DNA of 64,000 nucleotides from Streptomyces sp. NRRL F-6131 (GCA_000719695.1 JOHN01000001.1:1-64000); one strand, 5' to 3'; positions 30,357 through 39,924 are shown, counted from the first letter of the stretch. The notes: generated by a model not told the origin, from the letters alone. Translations and numbers: made by a program.

Positions 30357-30381
30357 CCCGCCCCGGGTCGGCCGGGGCGGG
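30357..30381 (+). terminator. terminator of the peptide-binding protein gene
   Basis: A perfect 10-bp GC stem (30357-30366 with 30372-30381) begins directly after the stop codon. Confidence 0.65.
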
Positions 30382-30415
30382 CAGCCCGCGCCACGGCCCG
30401 CCCCGCACGACGAAA

Positions 30416-30455
30416 CGGCCCGTCCGCCCCCGGAACCGGGGGAGCGGACGGGCCG
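30416..30455 (-). terminator. terminator of the response regulator gene
   Basis: An 18-bp stem with a 2-nt bulge (30416-30433 with 30436-30455) lies 35 bases past the minus-strand stop. TTTC follows on that strand. Confidence 0.65.
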
Positions 30456-30490
30456 CCGTCGTCGCGGGCCGTGCGGGCCGTGCGGGCCTC

Positions 30491-31162
30491 CTAGAGCGCG
30501 CCGGGGCGCACCAGGCCGCTCTCGTACGCGTACACCGCCGCCTGCACCCGGTCACGCAGCTGCAGCTTGGTCAGCACATGGCCGACGTGGGTCTTCACCG
30601 TCGTCTCGCTGACGAACAGCTCCGCCGCGATCTCCGCGTTCGACAGCCCGCGCGCCACCAGCTTCAGCACCTCCAGCTCCCGCTCGGTCAGCGCGTTCAG
30701 CGCCTGCGGCGGCGCCTCCTCGCCCGAGGGCAGCTTGGTGGCGTACATGTCCAGCAGCCGCCGGGTGATCGACGGGGCCAGCATCGCCGCGCCGTCCGCC
30801 ACCACCCGGATCGCCTGCACCAGCTCCTCGGCCGGCACGTCCTTCAGCAGGAAGCCGCTCGCACCCGCGCGCAGCGCCTCCACCACGTACTCGTCCAGGT
30901 CGAAGGTGGTCAGCACCAGCACCTTGGCCGGGCCGTCGCGCCCCGGACCGGCGATCCGGCGGGTCGCCTCCACCCCGTCCATCCGCGGCATCCGGATGTC
31001 CATCAGCACCACGTCGGGCTGCAGCGCCCGCACCTGGTCCAGCGCCTGCTGGCCGTCGCCGGCCTCACCGACCACCACCAGGTCGGACTCGGCCTCCAGG
31101 ATCATCCGGAAACCGGTGCGCAGCAGCGGCTGGTCGTCGACCAGCAGCACTCGGATCGTCAC
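30491..31162 (-). CDS. NarL/FixJ family response regulator
   Basis: A 223-residue two-component regulator. The receiver domain has the acidic pair in LLVDDQP, the phospho-acceptor Asp55 (LMDIRMPRMDG), Thr in LVLTTFDLDEYV and Lys in GFLLKDVPAEEL. A LuxR-type DNA-binding domain follows: LTERELEVLKLVARGLSNAEIA, then SETTVKTHVGHVLTKL. There is no histidine kinase gene next to it. The GTG start (31160-31162) directly follows the TAG of the upstream RecB-like gene, so the two are translationally coupled. Confidence 0.93.
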   Translation of the reverse strand: MTIRVLLVDDQPLLRTGFRMILEAESDLVVVGEAGDGQQALDQVRALQPDVVLMDIRMPRMDGVEATRRIAGPGRDGPAKVLVLTTFDLDEYVVEALRAGASGFLLKDVPAEELVQAIRVVADGAAMLAPSITRRLLDMYATKLPSGEEAPPQALNALTERELEVLKLVARGLSNAEIAAELFVSETTVKTHVGHVLTKLQLRDRVQAAVYAYESGLVRPGAL

Positions 31163-32071
31163 CTAGGACTCCTTGCTCGTCGGATCCCCCGTGGGATCGT
31201 CCTCGTCGGGCGTACGCGCCATGGGCAGCGGGTACGGCGGGGGCGTGCCGCCGAACTCCGGGCAGCTGGCCCGGTGGTCGCACCAGTCGCAGAGCCGGTT
31301 GCGGGTCGCCGGGAAGTCGCCGGTCGCCACCGCGTGGCCGATCCGCTCCCACAGCGCCAGCAGCTTGCGCTCCACCGCGAGCAGGTCCGCCTCGTCCGGG
31401 TCGTAGCTGACCACGTCCCCGCCGCCGCCCAGGTAGACCAGCTGCAGCCGCCGGGGGATCACGCCCTTCCAGCGCCAGACCACCAGCGCGTAGAACTTCA
31501 TCTGGAACATCGCCCGGCCCTCGAAGTCCCGCGACGGGGCCCGGCCGGTCTTGTAGTCCACCAGCCGGACCTCACCGGTCGGCGCGACGTCCACCCGGTC
31601 GATGTACCCGCGCAGCAGCAGCCCCGACTCCAGGGCCGTCTCCACGTACAGCTCGCGCTCCACCGGGTGCAGCCGGGTCGGGTCCTCCAGCCGGAACCAC
31701 TGGGCGACCAGCTTCTCCGCGTCCGCCAGCCAGCGGGTCAGCGCCGCGCCGTCCGGGTCCTCCGGGAACAGCCCGGCCAGCTCGGGGCGCTCGCCCAGCA
31801 GCCGCTCCCACTGCGGGCGCAGCAGCCCCAGCGCCCGCTCCGGCGTCCGGTCCGCCGCCGGCGAGTCGAACAGCCGCTCCAGGACCGCGTGCACCAGGGT
31901 GCCCCGGGTGGCCGCCGAGCTCGGCGGCTCCGGCAGCCGGTCGATCACCCGCAGCCGGTACAGCAGCGGGCAGGTGAGGAAGTCGCCCGCGCGCGACGGG
32001 GAGAGCCCGGTCGGGGCCGTCGCCGCTCGTACCCGGGCCACGACGGCACTGCTGGTCTCGGTCTGCTCCAT
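31163..32071 (-). CDS. RecB-like PD-(D/E)XK nuclease with Fe-S cysteines
   Basis: A 302-residue single-domain nuclease of the RecB/Cas4/AddB class. GTLVHAVLERLF contains His61. Catalytic residues are Asp158 (YIDRVD), Asp172 and Lys174 (VDYKTG). Cys34 (FLTCPLLY) together with Cys261, Cys264 and Cys270 (CDWCDHRASC) form the iron-sulfur staple seen in AddB and Cas4. No helicase domain is present. The start ATG 32069-32071 is a choice; an in-frame ATG at 32099-32101 is also possible and neither has a strong ribosome site. It is coupled to the response regulator downstream. Confidence 0.85.
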   Translation of the reverse strand: MEQTETSSAVVARVRAATAPTGLSPSRAGDFLTCPLLYRLRVIDRLPEPPSSAATRGTLVHAVLERLFDSPAADRTPERALGLLRPQWERLLGERPELAGLFPEDPDGAALTRWLADAEKLVAQWFRLEDPTRLHPVERELYVETALESGLLLRGYIDRVDVAPTGEVRLVDYKTGRAPSRDFEGRAMFQMKFYALVVWRWKGVIPRRLQLVYLGGGGDVVSYDPDEADLLAVERKLLALWERIGHAVATGDFPATRNRLCDWCDHRASCPEFGGTPPPYPLPMARTPDEDDPTGDPTSKES

Positions 32072-32252
32072 ACCCCAGACCCTATTGCCCTGCGCTGTCA
32101 TCCCGCTGCCACGGTGCTGCCAGAAGCCGCCGCCACGGGGTAGTAAGCCAGTGGGAACGCGAGGGGCGCGCACCGGACGGGCGCGCCGATCACGTAGCGT
32201 GGGCGCACCGGCGCGCGGCGCGCGACGGGGGGAGACGGACGAAGGGAACACG

Positions 32253-33473
32253 GTGAGCGACTCCAGGGGTCGGCGGACCTCCGACCGGCCACCGCACGAC
32301 GACGACACCCGGCCCGGGCCCCCGCCGCCCGAGGACCCGGAGCCGCGCGGCGGGATCCTGATGGGCCGCCCCTTCGGCGTGCCGATCTACGTCACCCCGT
32401 CCTGGTTCGTCATCGCGGCCCTGATCACCTGGGTCTTCGGCGGCCAGCTCGACCGGGTGCTGCCCGAGCTCGGCGGCACCCGCTACCTCGTCGCCTTCTC
32501 CTTCGCCGTGGCCTTCTACGGCTCGGTGCTCGTCCACGAACTCGCCCACACCCTGGTCGCCCTGCGCTACAAGCTCGGCGTGCGCCGCATCCAGCTCCAG
32601 TTCTTCGGCGGCGTCTCGGAGATCGAGAAGGAGGCCGAACGCCCCTGGCGCGAGTTCTGGCTGGCCTTCGTCGGCCCGCTGCTCTCGCTCGTCCTCGGCG
32701 GCGTCTTCTACCTCGCCCTGCAGGCCGTCGAGCTGTCCACCGTGCCCGGCGTCCTGCTCACCGGCCTGATGGTCTCCAACCTCGTCGTCGCCGCCTTCAA
32801 CCTGCTCCCCGGCCTGCCGCTGGACGGCGGCCGGATGCTGCGCGCCGTCGTCTGGGCGGTCACCGGCAAGCCGATGACCGGCACCGTCGCCGCCGCCTGG
32901 GCCGGCCGCGCGCTCGCCGTCGCCGTCCTGATCGGCCTGCCGCTGGCCGGCGCGGCCCGCGAACTCGACCGCAGCCGCACCGACACCCTGGTCGACGCCG
33001 TCCTCGCCGCCGTCCTCGCCGCCATCATCTGGAACGGCGCCACCGGCGCCCTGCGCAACGCCCGGCTCAAGGAGGTCCTGCCCGGTCTGCGACTGCGCGA
33101 CCTCGCCCGCCGGGCCGTCGAGGTCACCGCAGACACCCCGCTCGGCGAGGCCATGCGGCGCGCCCACGAGGCCCGGGCCGGCGCCCTCGTCGTCGTCGAC
33201 GGCCGCGGCGACCCGATCGCCCTGGTCCGCGAGTCCGCCGTCCGCGCCGTCCCCGAGCACCGCCGCCCCTGGGTCGCCGTCGGCCCGCTCGCCCGCGACC
33301 TCGAACCCGGGCTGCGGCTCTCCGCCGACCTCGCCGGCGAGGACCTGCTGCGCGCCGTCCGGGCCACCCCCGCCGGCGAGTACCTGGTCGTGGAGGCCGA
33401 CGGCCGGGTGTACGGCGTCGCCACGCTCACCGACATCGAACAGCGCCTGACCGCCGCCGTCACCGGCCGCTGA
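32253..33473 (+). CDS. site-2 protease family intramembrane metalloprotease with CBS region
   Basis: A 406-residue M50 protease. After a Pro/Asp-rich cytoplasmic tail, membrane helices carry the zinc motif VHELAHT (His95, Glu96, His99) and NLLPGLPLDGGRML with the third ligand Asp191. The C-terminal 130 residues look like a pair of CBS domains (ADTPLGEAMRRA, AGALVVVDGRGDPIALV), which often bind adenosyl ligands. Such proteases cut membrane-bound anti-sigma or signalling proteins; the target is unknown. GTG 32253 has GAAGGGA upstream. It is divergent from the nuclease gene. Confidence 0.88.
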   Translation: MSDSRGRRTSDRPPHDDDTRPGPPPPEDPEPRGGILMGRPFGVPIYVTPSWFVIAALITWVFGGQLDRVLPELGGTRYLVAFSFAVAFYGSVLVHELAHTLVALRYKLGVRRIQLQFFGGVSEIEKEAERPWREFWLAFVGPLLSLVLGGVFYLALQAVELSTVPGVLLTGLMVSNLVVAAFNLLPGLPLDGGRMLRAVVWAVTGKPMTGTVAAAWAGRALAVAVLIGLPLAGAARELDRSRTDTLVDAVLAAVLAAIIWNGATGALRNARLKEVLPGLRLRDLARRAVEVTADTPLGEAMRRAHEARAGALVVVDGRGDPIALVRESAVRAVPEHRRPWVAVGPLARDLEPGLRLSADLAGEDLLRAVRATPAGEYLVVEADGRVYGVATLTDIEQRLTAAVTGR

Positions 33474-33508
33474 AAGATCACCTGGTAAGGCGGACGGTCC
33501 GCTTCCCT

Positions 33509-33522
33509 TAGGATTGTCCGCA
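33509..33522 (+). promoter_or_regulatory. putative leaderless -10 element of trmI with adjacent palindrome
   Basis: TAGGAT (33509-33514) lies seven bases before ATG 33522, and there is no ribosome site. A palindrome GCGGAC-G-GTCCGC lies just upstream in the -35 to -10 interval. Confidence 0.45.
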
Positions 33523-34481
33523 TGTCCGAACCGACCGGTGCCACCCGCCGACGCGGGCCCTTCCAGGTCGGGGACCAGGTCCAGCTGACCGACCCCAAGG
33601 GCCGCCACTACACGTTCACGCTCCAGGCCGGGAACCAGTTCCACACCCACAAGGGTGCGTTCCCCCACGACGAGCTGATCGGCGCCCCCGAGGGCACGGT
33701 CGTGCGCACCACGGGGAACGTCCCGTACCTCGCGCTGCGCCCCCTGCTCCCCGACTACGTCCTGTCCATGCCGCGCGGCGCCGCCGTGATCTACCCCAAG
33801 GACGCGGGGCAGATCCTGGCGATGGCCGACATCTTCGCCGGCGCCCGCGTGGTCGAGGCCGGCGTCGGCTCCGGCGCGCTCTCCACGTACCTGCTGCGCG
33901 CCGTCGGCGACACCGGCATGCTCGCCTCGTACGAGCGCCGGCAGGACTTCGCCGACATCGCGCGGAGCAACGTCGAGCGCTACTTCGGCGGCCCCCACCC
34001 GGCGTGGAAGCTCACCGTCGGCGACCTCCAGGACAACCTGGTCGAGGCCGACGTCGACCGCGTCATCCTGGACATGCTCGCCCCCTGGGAGTGCCTGGAC
34101 GTCGCCTCCAAGGCGCTCGTCCCCGGCGGCCTCATCTGCTGCTACGTGGCCACCACCACGCAGATGTCCAAGACCGTCGAGGCCCTGCGCGAGCACGGCA
34201 CCTTCACCGAGCCGCAGGCCTGGGAGACCATGGTCCGCACCTGGCACCTGGAGGGCCTGGCCGTCCGCCCGGACCACCGGATGATCGGCCACACCGGCTT
34301 CCTGCTCACCTCCCGCCGGCTCGCCGACGGCGTCGAGCCGCCGCTGCGCCGCCGCCGTCCGGCCAAGGGCGCCTACGGCGAGGACTACGACAACGGGACG
34401 CCCGAGCCCACCCTGCAGGAGCGCGCGGCCGCCCGGGCCGCCGCCCGCACCGAGAGCGCCGACCAGGTCGACCTCGGCTGA
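33522..34481 (+). CDS. trmI: tRNA (adenine-58-N1)-methyltransferase
   Basis: A 319-residue SAM-dependent enzyme that makes m1A58 in the T-loop of tRNAs. The N-terminal beta domain (GDQVQLTDPKGRHYTFTLQ, FHTHKGAFPHDELIG) is typical of TrmI. The Rossmann domain has IYPKDAGQILAMADIFAG, VVEAGVGSGALSTYLLRAVG and VDRVILDMLAPWECL, where the Asp sits in the substrate pocket. In mycobacteria and streptomycetes this gene commonly lies just upstream of the proteasome ATPase locus, as here. The last 50 residues are charged and disordered. Confidence 0.94.
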   Translation: MSEPTGATRRRGPFQVGDQVQLTDPKGRHYTFTLQAGNQFHTHKGAFPHDELIGAPEGTVVRTTGNVPYLALRPLLPDYVLSMPRGAAVIYPKDAGQILAMADIFAGARVVEAGVGSGALSTYLLRAVGDTGMLASYERRQDFADIARSNVERYFGGPHPAWKLTVGDLQDNLVEADVDRVILDMLAPWECLDVASKALVPGGLICCYVATTTQMSKTVEALREHGTFTEPQAWETMVRTWHLEGLAVRPDHRMIGHTGFLLTSRRLADGVEPPLRRRRPAKGAYGEDYDNGTPEPTLQERAAARAAARTESADQVDLG

Positions 34482-34491
34482 GACACCTCCC

Positions 34492-34526
34492 GGAGGGGTG
34501 GTACGGCACCGCCGTACCACCCCTCC
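34492..34526 (+). terminator. terminator of trmI
   Basis: A perfect 16-bp stem (34492-34507 with 34511-34526) with an ACC loop starts ten bases after the stop. Confidence 0.75.
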
Positions 34527-34611
34527 CGCGTTCCCGCACACCCGCGACACCCCGCGGCCGCCCCGGTGTGGGACGATGCTCGCTCACACGGACCACTGGA
34601 GGGGACGCCTG

Positions 34612-35217
34612 GTGGAGAGCGCGGTCGGGACGACGGCTGGACAGCGGACCGCAACGGGCCGCACCGGCCCCCGCCGGGGGCCCACCGCCCCCTGGCACTG
34701 GGGCGTCACGGTGGCCGGCTGCGCCGCCGTGGTGGCGGCCGCACTCACCGCCGGCCCCGGCGACGGCACCCCCGTGCCCTCCAGGCCCGTCCCCAAGGCC
34801 CTCCCCGCGGCCGCCGCCCCCGACCCGGCCCGGGCCGAACTCCCGCTCGACTGCGGGCCGTTCCCGGTGACCATAGCCGTCAGCTTCGCCGCCGACCTCG
34901 GCGACGGCCGGCCCGGCACCGTCGCCGCCGCGCACTGCGCGGCCGGGAACGGCACCCCGCCCGACGCCGTCTACCTGCTCGGACCCGGCCCCGGCGGCCG
35001 CCCCGCCGTCCTGGCCACCCTGCTCTCCGAGCGCGAGAACCTCACCGTCGGCCGGCTCGCGCTGCGCTCCGACGGCGCCATCACCGGCCACGCGCAGGGC
35101 TACTCCAGCGACGAGGTGCCGCGCTTCGCCCCCGACATCTCGCTCGACCTCACCTGGACGCGCAAGGGCGGCGGCTGGGACCGCTCCCAGACCACCGCCC
35201 CGCTCGCCCTCACCTAA
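34612..35217 (+). CDS. membrane-anchored or secreted protein of unknown function
   Basis: A 201-residue protein with one hydrophobic segment (WGVTVAGCAAVVAAALTAG, about residues 28-46) and an extracytoplasmic domain. VAGC could be read as a lipobox, but the hydrophobic stretch before it is short. The outer domain has paired cysteines (LDCGPFPVTIAVSF and AAAHCAAGNG) and a C-terminal DISLDLTWTRKGGGW strand. I recognise no family. GTG 34612 is chosen because GGAGGGG lies upstream; an ATG at 34576 is possible. It is convergent with the ferredoxin gene. Confidence 0.62.
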   Translation: MESAVGTTAGQRTATGRTGPRRGPTAPWHWGVTVAGCAAVVAAALTAGPGDGTPVPSRPVPKALPAAAAPDPARAELPLDCGPFPVTIAVSFAADLGDGRPGTVAAAHCAAGNGTPPDAVYLLGPGPGGRPAVLATLLSERENLTVGRLALRSDGAITGHAQGYSSDEVPRFAPDISLDLTWTRKGGGWDRSQTTAPLALT

Positions 35218-35254
35218 GGGCCTGCCGGGGCCCTGGCGGGCCCCGGCAGGTCCC
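35218..35254. terminator. bidirectional terminator before the ferredoxin gene
   Basis: A 13-bp perfect stem (35221-35233 with 35238-35250), extended by three pairs with one bulged base, begins at the stop codon of the secreted protein and lies 13 bases from the convergent ferredoxin stop. Confidence 0.75.
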
Positions 35255-35266
35255 TGCGGGCCCCGC

Positions 35267-35569
35267 CTACTCGGCGTCAGGCCCGTACACCTCGACCCCG
35301 TCGGCCGCCCGGCGCACGTGGATGCAGTCGCCGGGGCAGTCCTTCACCGAGTCCACCACGTCCTGAAGCAGCGTCAGCGGCACCGGCACCGACTCGCCGG
35401 GCTGCTGGCGCAGTTCGTCGTCCTCGCCCTTCACGTAGGCGAGGCCGTCGATGTCCAGCTCGAAGACCTCCGGCGCGTACTGCGCACAGATGCCGTCGCC
35501 GGTGCACAGATCCTGGTCGATCCAGACTTCCAGCGACTCGGCCGCCGCCGTCGTCCCGCTCACCGACAT
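35267..35569 (-). CDS. small ferredoxin ([3Fe-4S]/[4Fe-4S] type)
   Basis: A 100-residue electron carrier with Cys22 and Cys28 (LCTGDGICAQYAPEVF) and Cys78 and Cys82 (DCPGDCIHVRR). The Cys-x5-Cys spacing with a distal Cys-Pro is that of the single-cluster ferredoxins of actinomycetes, often partners of cytochromes P450, though none is adjacent. It is acidic and cytosolic. ATG 35567-35569 is used; upstream codons in the same frame look like noise. It is divergent from arc, sharing a 284-base promoter region. Confidence 0.92.
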   Translation of the reverse strand: MSVSGTTAAAESLEVWIDQDLCTGDGICAQYAPEVFELDIDGLAYVKGEDDELRQQPGESVPVPLTLLQDVVDSVKDCPGDCIHVRRAADGVEVYGPDAE

Positions 35570-35784
35570 GTTCGTCCCGCCGTTTCTGTCCCGGGACGCC
35601 CCGTCCTGGGGCATTCCCGCCATTCGTACAACGATCGGACCTCGGGCGTCGGTCGCGATCGGATATCGACTCGATCGACGATACATCTGGTCCGCTTTGG
35701 CCGGTGCGCGGTGGGTATCCCCCTAGCAGAGGGGAAGCACGCGAGGGCGAAGATCGGACACGCCCGTTCCATCTTTCTTGATCT

Positions 35785-35823
35785 AGGGGTTTACGGACCC
35801 CTGGTCCCAGGTAGGGTCTGGAA
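35785..35823 (+). promoter_or_regulatory. promoter of arc with inverted repeat over the -35
   Basis: TTTACG (35790-35795), 16 bases, then TAGGGT (35812-35817) resemble a housekeeping promoter, giving a start near 35823 and a leader of about 30 bases. The inverted repeat AGGGGT (35785-35790) and ACCCCT (35797-35802) covers the -35 and could be an operator. Confidence 0.5.
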
Positions 35824-35853
35824 GCGTCCAGCTCCCCGGAGGAGGTGAGGACC

Positions 35854-37620
35854 GTGGCAGCCCACGATGACGACTACAACCGCAGCACCGGCAGGCCCGC
35901 TCGTGGTTCCGACGAGGCCGCTCAGGTCTCGTACCTTGAGCAGGAAATCGCCGGACTGCGCCGCAAGCTCGCCGACTCGCCGCGCAATTCGAGAATCCTC
36001 GAAGAGCGGATCGTCGAGCTCCAGACCAACCTGGCCGGCGTGACCGCCCAGAACGAACGGCTCGCCTCCACCCTGCGTGAGGCCCGCGACCAGATCGTGG
36101 CCCTCAAGGAGGAAGTGGACCGGCTGGCACAGCCCCCCGCGGGATTCGGCGTGTTCCTCAGCTCCAACGAGGACGGCACCGCCGACATCTTCACCGGTGG
36201 CCGCAAGCTCCGCGTGAACGTCAGCCCCAACGTCGCCCTCGACGAACTGCGGCGCGGCCAGGAGGTGATGCTCAACGAGGCCCTCAACATCGTGGACGCG
36301 ATGGCCTTCGAGAGCATCGGCGACCTCGTCACCCTCAAGGAGGTCCTCGAGGACGGCGAGCGTGCCCTGGTCGTCGGCCACACCGACGAGGAGCGGGTGG
36401 TGCGCCTGGCCGAGCCGCTGCGCGAGATCACCCTCCGGGCGGGCGACGCCCTCCTGCTGGAACCGCGTTCCGGCTACGTCTACGAGGTCGTGCCGAAGTC
36501 CGAGGTCGAGGAGCTGGTCCTCGAGGAGGTCCCGGACATCGACTACCGCCAGATCGGCGGCCTCTCCAACCAGATCGAGCAGATCCGCGACGCGGTCGAG
36601 CTGCCCTACCTGCACGCCGACCTCTTCAAGGAGTACGAGCTGCGCCCGCCCAAGGGCGTCCTGCTCTACGGCCCGCCCGGCTGCGGCAAGACGCTGATCG
36701 CCAAGGCGGTGGCGAACTCGCTGGCCAAGAAGGTCGCCGAGGTCACCGGCCGGCCCCAGGGGAAGAGCTACTTCCTCAACATCAAGGGCCCGGAGCTGCT
36801 CAACAAGTACGTCGGCGAGACCGAGCGGCAGATCCGCCTGGTCTTCCAGCGGGCCCGGGAGAAGGCGAGCGAGGGCACGCCCGTCATCGTCTTCTTCGAC
36901 GAGATGGAGTCGCTCTTCCGCACCCGCGGCTCCGGTGTCAGCTCGGACGTGGAGAACACCATCGTCCCGCAGCTGCTCGCCGAGATCGACGGCGTGGAGG
37001 GCCTGGAGAACGTCATCGTCATCGGCGCCTCCAACCGCGAGGACATGATCGACCCGGCGATCCTGCGGCCCGGCCGCCTGGACGTCAAGATCAAGATCGA
37101 GCGGCCGGACGCCGAGGCGGCGAAGGACATCTTCTCCAAGTACCTCAAGGACTCGCTGCCGTTCCACCCGGACGACGTCAAGGAGCACGACGGTTCCGTC
37201 GAGGCCACCGTCGCGGCGATGATCCAGTCGGTCGTGGAGCGGATGTACTCCGAGACCGAGGAGAACCGCTTCCTGGAGGTCACCTACGCCAACGGTGACA
37301 AGGAGGTCCTGTACTTCAAGGACTTCAACTCCGGCGCGATGATCCAGAACATCGTCGACCGGGCCAAGAAGATGGCCATCAAGGACTACCTCGACCACGG
37401 CCAGCGGGGTCTGCGGGTCTCCCACCTGCTCAACGCCTGCGTGGACGAGTTCAAGGAGAACGAGGACCTGCCGAACACCACCAACCCGGACGACTGGGCC
37501 CGGATCTCCGGCAAGAAGGGCGAGCGGATCGTCTTCATCCGCACCCTGGTCACCGGGAAGCAGGGCGCCGAGTCCGGCCGCTCCATCGACACTGTCGCCA
37601 ACACGGGGCAGTACCTGTAA
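35854..37620 (+). CDS. arc: proteasome-associated AAA+ ATPase (ARC/Mpa)
   Basis: A 588-residue hexameric unfoldase that recruits pupylated proteins and feeds them into the 20S core. The N-terminal coiled coil (about 27-95, [20 protein letters not shown] onward) binds Pup. Tandem OB domains follow, then the AAA module with Walker A GPPGCGKT (273-280), Walker B FFDEMES (Asp349-Glu350) and [20 protein letters not shown]. The C-terminal GQYL is the tail that docks into the proteasome alpha ring. GTG 35854 follows a GGAGGAGGTGAGG site. First gene of the Pup-proteasome locus. Confidence 0.97.
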   Translation: MAAHDDDYNRSTGRPARGSDEAAQVSYLEQEIAGLRRKLADSPRNSRILEERIVELQTNLAGVTAQNERLASTLREARDQIVALKEEVDRLAQPPAGFGVFLSSNEDGTADIFTGGRKLRVNVSPNVALDELRRGQEVMLNEALNIVDAMAFESIGDLVTLKEVLEDGERALVVGHTDEERVVRLAEPLREITLRAGDALLLEPRSGYVYEVVPKSEVEELVLEEVPDIDYRQIGGLSNQIEQIRDAVELPYLHADLFKEYELRPPKGVLLYGPPGCGKTLIAKAVANSLAKKVAEVTGRPQGKSYFLNIKGPELLNKYVGETERQIRLVFQRAREKASEGTPVIVFFDEMESLFRTRGSGVSSDVENTIVPQLLAEIDGVEGLENVIVIGASNREDMIDPAILRPGRLDVKIKIERPDAEAAKDIFSKYLKDSLPFHPDDVKEHDGSVEATVAAMIQSVVERMYSETEENRFLEVTYANGDKEVLYFKDFNSGAMIQNIVDRAKKMAIKDYLDHGQRGLRVSHLLNACVDEFKENEDLPNTTNPDDWARISGKKGERIVFIRTLVTGKQGAESGRSIDTVANTGQYL

Positions 37621-37653
37621 CCGGTCCGGTCCGGGCCTCCGGAACGACCCACC

Positions 37654-37693
37654 CCGTCCGGCTGTGGCGCCTCGCGGCCCCGCAGCCGGACGG
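37654..37693 (+). terminator. hairpin between arc and dop
   Basis: An 11-bp perfect stem (37654-37664 with 37683-37693) with an 18-nt loop lies 34 bases after arc. It could end or attenuate the arc transcript; a TAGGCT (37728-37733) downstream may be the -10 of dop. Confidence 0.5.
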
Positions 37694-37833
37694 CGCGTCT
37701 CGGGGCCCGCCGGTCGGTACGGCGTTCTAGGCTCGACCCACCGTTCGCGGGCAGACGGCCGGCACGGTGTTGTTCAGCGGTACGTCAGAGTGTTCCGCCC
37801 GCCGGGGGCGGCACACCGGGCAAGGAGGGCCGC

Positions 37834-39345
37834 ATGACCGTACGGCGCGTGATGGGCATCGAGACCGAGTACGGGATCTCCGTGCCCGGGCACCCCAACG
37901 CCAACGCCATGCTCACCTCGTCCCAGATCGTCAACGCGTACGCGGCGGCGATGCACCGGGCCCGGCGGGCCCGCTGGGACTTCGAGGAGGAGAATCCGCT
38001 GCGCGACGCCCGGGGCTTCGACCTCGCACGGGACGTCGCGGACGCCAGCCAGCTGACCGACGAGGACATCGGCCTCGCCAACGTCATCCTGACCAACGGC
38101 GCGCGGTTCTACGTGGACCACGCGCACCCCGAGTACAGCTCGCCCGAGGTGACCAACCCGCGCGACGCCGTGCTCTGGGACAAGGCCGGCGAACGGATCA
38201 TGGCGGCCGCCGCCCAACGCGCGCTGGAACTGCCCAACGGGCAGACCATCCACCTGTACAAGAACAACACCGACAACAAGGGCGCCTCCTACGGCACCCA
38301 CGAGAACTACCTCATGAAGCGGGCGACCCCGTTCGCCGACATCGTCCGCCACCTCACCCCGTTCTTCGTCTCCCGCCAGGTGGTCACCGGCGCCGGCCGG
38401 GTCGGGATCGGACAGGACGGCTCCGCGCACGGCTTCCAGATCAGCCAGCGCGCCGACTTCTTCGAGGTCGAGGTCGGCCTGGAGACCACCCTCAAGCGCC
38501 CGATCATCAACACCCGGGACGAACCGCACGCCGACGCCGAGAAGTACCGCCGGCTGCACGTGATCATCGGGGACGCCAACCTCTCCGAGATCTCCACCTA
38601 CCTCAAGCTCGGCACCACCTCGCTGGTGCTGGCCATGATCGAGGACGCCTTCATCACCTCGGACCTGGCCGTCGACCAGCCGGTCCGCACCCTGCACCGG
38701 ATCTCCCACGACCCCACGCTGAAGCACCTGGTCACGCTGCGCAGCGGGCGCCGGCTCACCGCCGTCCAGCTCCAGCTGGAGTACTGCGAGCTGGCCCGCA
38801 AGTACGTCGAGGACCGGTTCGGCAACGACGCCGACGAGCAGACCGTGGACGTGCTGGCCCGCTGGGAGGACGTGCTGGGCCGGCTGGAGCGCGATCCGAT
38901 GTCGCTCTCCCGGCAGCTGGACTGGATCGCCAAGCGGGAGATCCTGGAGGGCTACCGCAGCCGGGACGGGCTGGAGTGGGACAACTCCCGGCTCCAGCTG
39001 GTCGACCTCCAGTACAGCGACGTACGGGCCGAGAAGGGCCTCTACAACCGCCTGGTGGCCCGTGGCCGGTTCGACCGGCTGGTGACCGAGGAAGAGGTCG
39101 TCAGGGCCGCCACCAAGCCGCCGGAGGACACCCGCGCGTACTTCCGCGGGCGCTGCCTCGAACAGTACGCGGAGCACGTCGCCGCGGCCTCCTGGGACTC
39201 GGTGATCTTCGACCTGCCGGGTCGGGACTCGCTGCAGCGCGTCCCCACCCTGGAACCGCTGCGCGGCACCCGCGACCACGTCAAGGAGCTGCTGGACCGC
39301 TGCCGCACGGCGGAGGACCTGTTGCGGGTGCTCTCCGGCGGGTAA
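37834..39345 (+). CDS. dop: deamidase/depupylase of Pup
   Basis: A 503-residue enzyme of the glutamine-synthetase-like ligase superfamily. It deamidates the C-terminal Gln of Pup to Glu and removes Pup from substrates. [13 protein letters not shown] carries the metal-binding glutamates (Glu10, Glu12). Asp95 in [10 protein letters not shown] is the catalytic nucleophile/base known from mycobacterial Dop. The insertion [16 protein letters not shown] (about 52-67) is the Dop loop, absent from PafA, and distinguishes the paralogues. ATG 37834 has AAGGAGGG upstream. Upstream of pup, as usual. Confidence 0.97.
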   Translation: MTVRRVMGIETEYGISVPGHPNANAMLTSSQIVNAYAAAMHRARRARWDFEEENPLRDARGFDLARDVADASQLTDEDIGLANVILTNGARFYVDHAHPEYSSPEVTNPRDAVLWDKAGERIMAAAAQRALELPNGQTIHLYKNNTDNKGASYGTHENYLMKRATPFADIVRHLTPFFVSRQVVTGAGRVGIGQDGSAHGFQISQRADFFEVEVGLETTLKRPIINTRDEPHADAEKYRRLHVIIGDANLSEISTYLKLGTTSLVLAMIEDAFITSDLAVDQPVRTLHRISHDPTLKHLVTLRSGRRLTAVQLQLEYCELARKYVEDRFGNDADEQTVDVLARWEDVLGRLERDPMSLSRQLDWIAKREILEGYRSRDGLEWDNSRLQLVDLQYSDVRAEKGLYNRLVARGRFDRLVTEEEVVRAATKPPEDTRAYFRGRCLEQYAEHVAAASWDSVIFDLPGRDSLQRVPTLEPLRGTRDHVKELLDRCRTAEDLLRVLSGG

Positions 39346-39519
39346 CTTCTCGATCACCACGGGTGAACCCCGGGCAAATGGGAATCATCCGGGGGGACGG
39401 CGGATGTTGGACAGGAAGTGCCACCGGCAAACCGGAAGCGGGTTGTCGCACCTTGTGTATAGGGTCGGTGCAGCAAGCAGCGACCAAACCGTGCCAGACG
39501 ATCGAGCGGGGTGAGGTAA

Positions 39520-39738
39520 ATGGCGAGCAAGGACACCGGCGGCGGCCAGCAGCGGGCGAACCGCTCCTCCGAGGAGGTCGAGGAGCAGGCCGCGGAGGCG
39601 CAGAATTCGGACGAGCTCAAGGAGCGCCAGGAAAAGCTGAGCGACGACGTCGACGCGGTTCTGGACGAAATCGACGAGGTCCTGGAATCGAACGCCGAGG
39701 ATTTCGTGCGGCAGTTCGTGCAAAAGGGCGGACAGTAA
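39520..39738 (+). CDS. pup: prokaryotic ubiquitin-like protein Pup
   Basis: A 72-residue, mostly disordered, acidic modifier. The central part (SDELKERQEKLSDDVDAVLD) forms the helix that pairs with the ARC coiled coil. The C-terminal GGQ shows that Pup is made as the Gln form and must be deamidated by Dop before PafA links its new Glu to substrate lysines. The ATG follows GGGGTGAGG. It lies 174 bases downstream of dop. Confidence 0.98.
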   Translation: MASKDTGGGQQRANRSSEEVEEQAAEAQNSDELKERQEKLSDDVDAVLDEIDEVLESNAEDFVRQFVQKGGQ

Positions 39739-39856
39739 CTCCGACCGGAAACCGGTCGGGTGCCCGGTGGGCATTCCGGGAATTCACGGTCACGACCGGC
39801 GGCGGCGGACGGGCGGCGGGAGCCGCCCGTCCGCCCGGTCCCGCCCTCGGCCGTGC

Positions 39857-39884
39857 TGGACAGTGATCGCCCGGCCGATAGGGT
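39857..39884 (+). promoter_or_regulatory. putative internal promoter for prcBA
   Basis: TGGACA (39857-39862), a 16-base spacer and TAGGGT (39879-39884) predict a start near 39891, about 35 bases before the prcB start codon. This would let the core proteasome be made independently of pup. Confidence 0.5.
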
Positions 39885-39924
39885 GCGGGGCATTGCGCGC
39901 TTCAAGCTACCTGGAAGGAATCGT

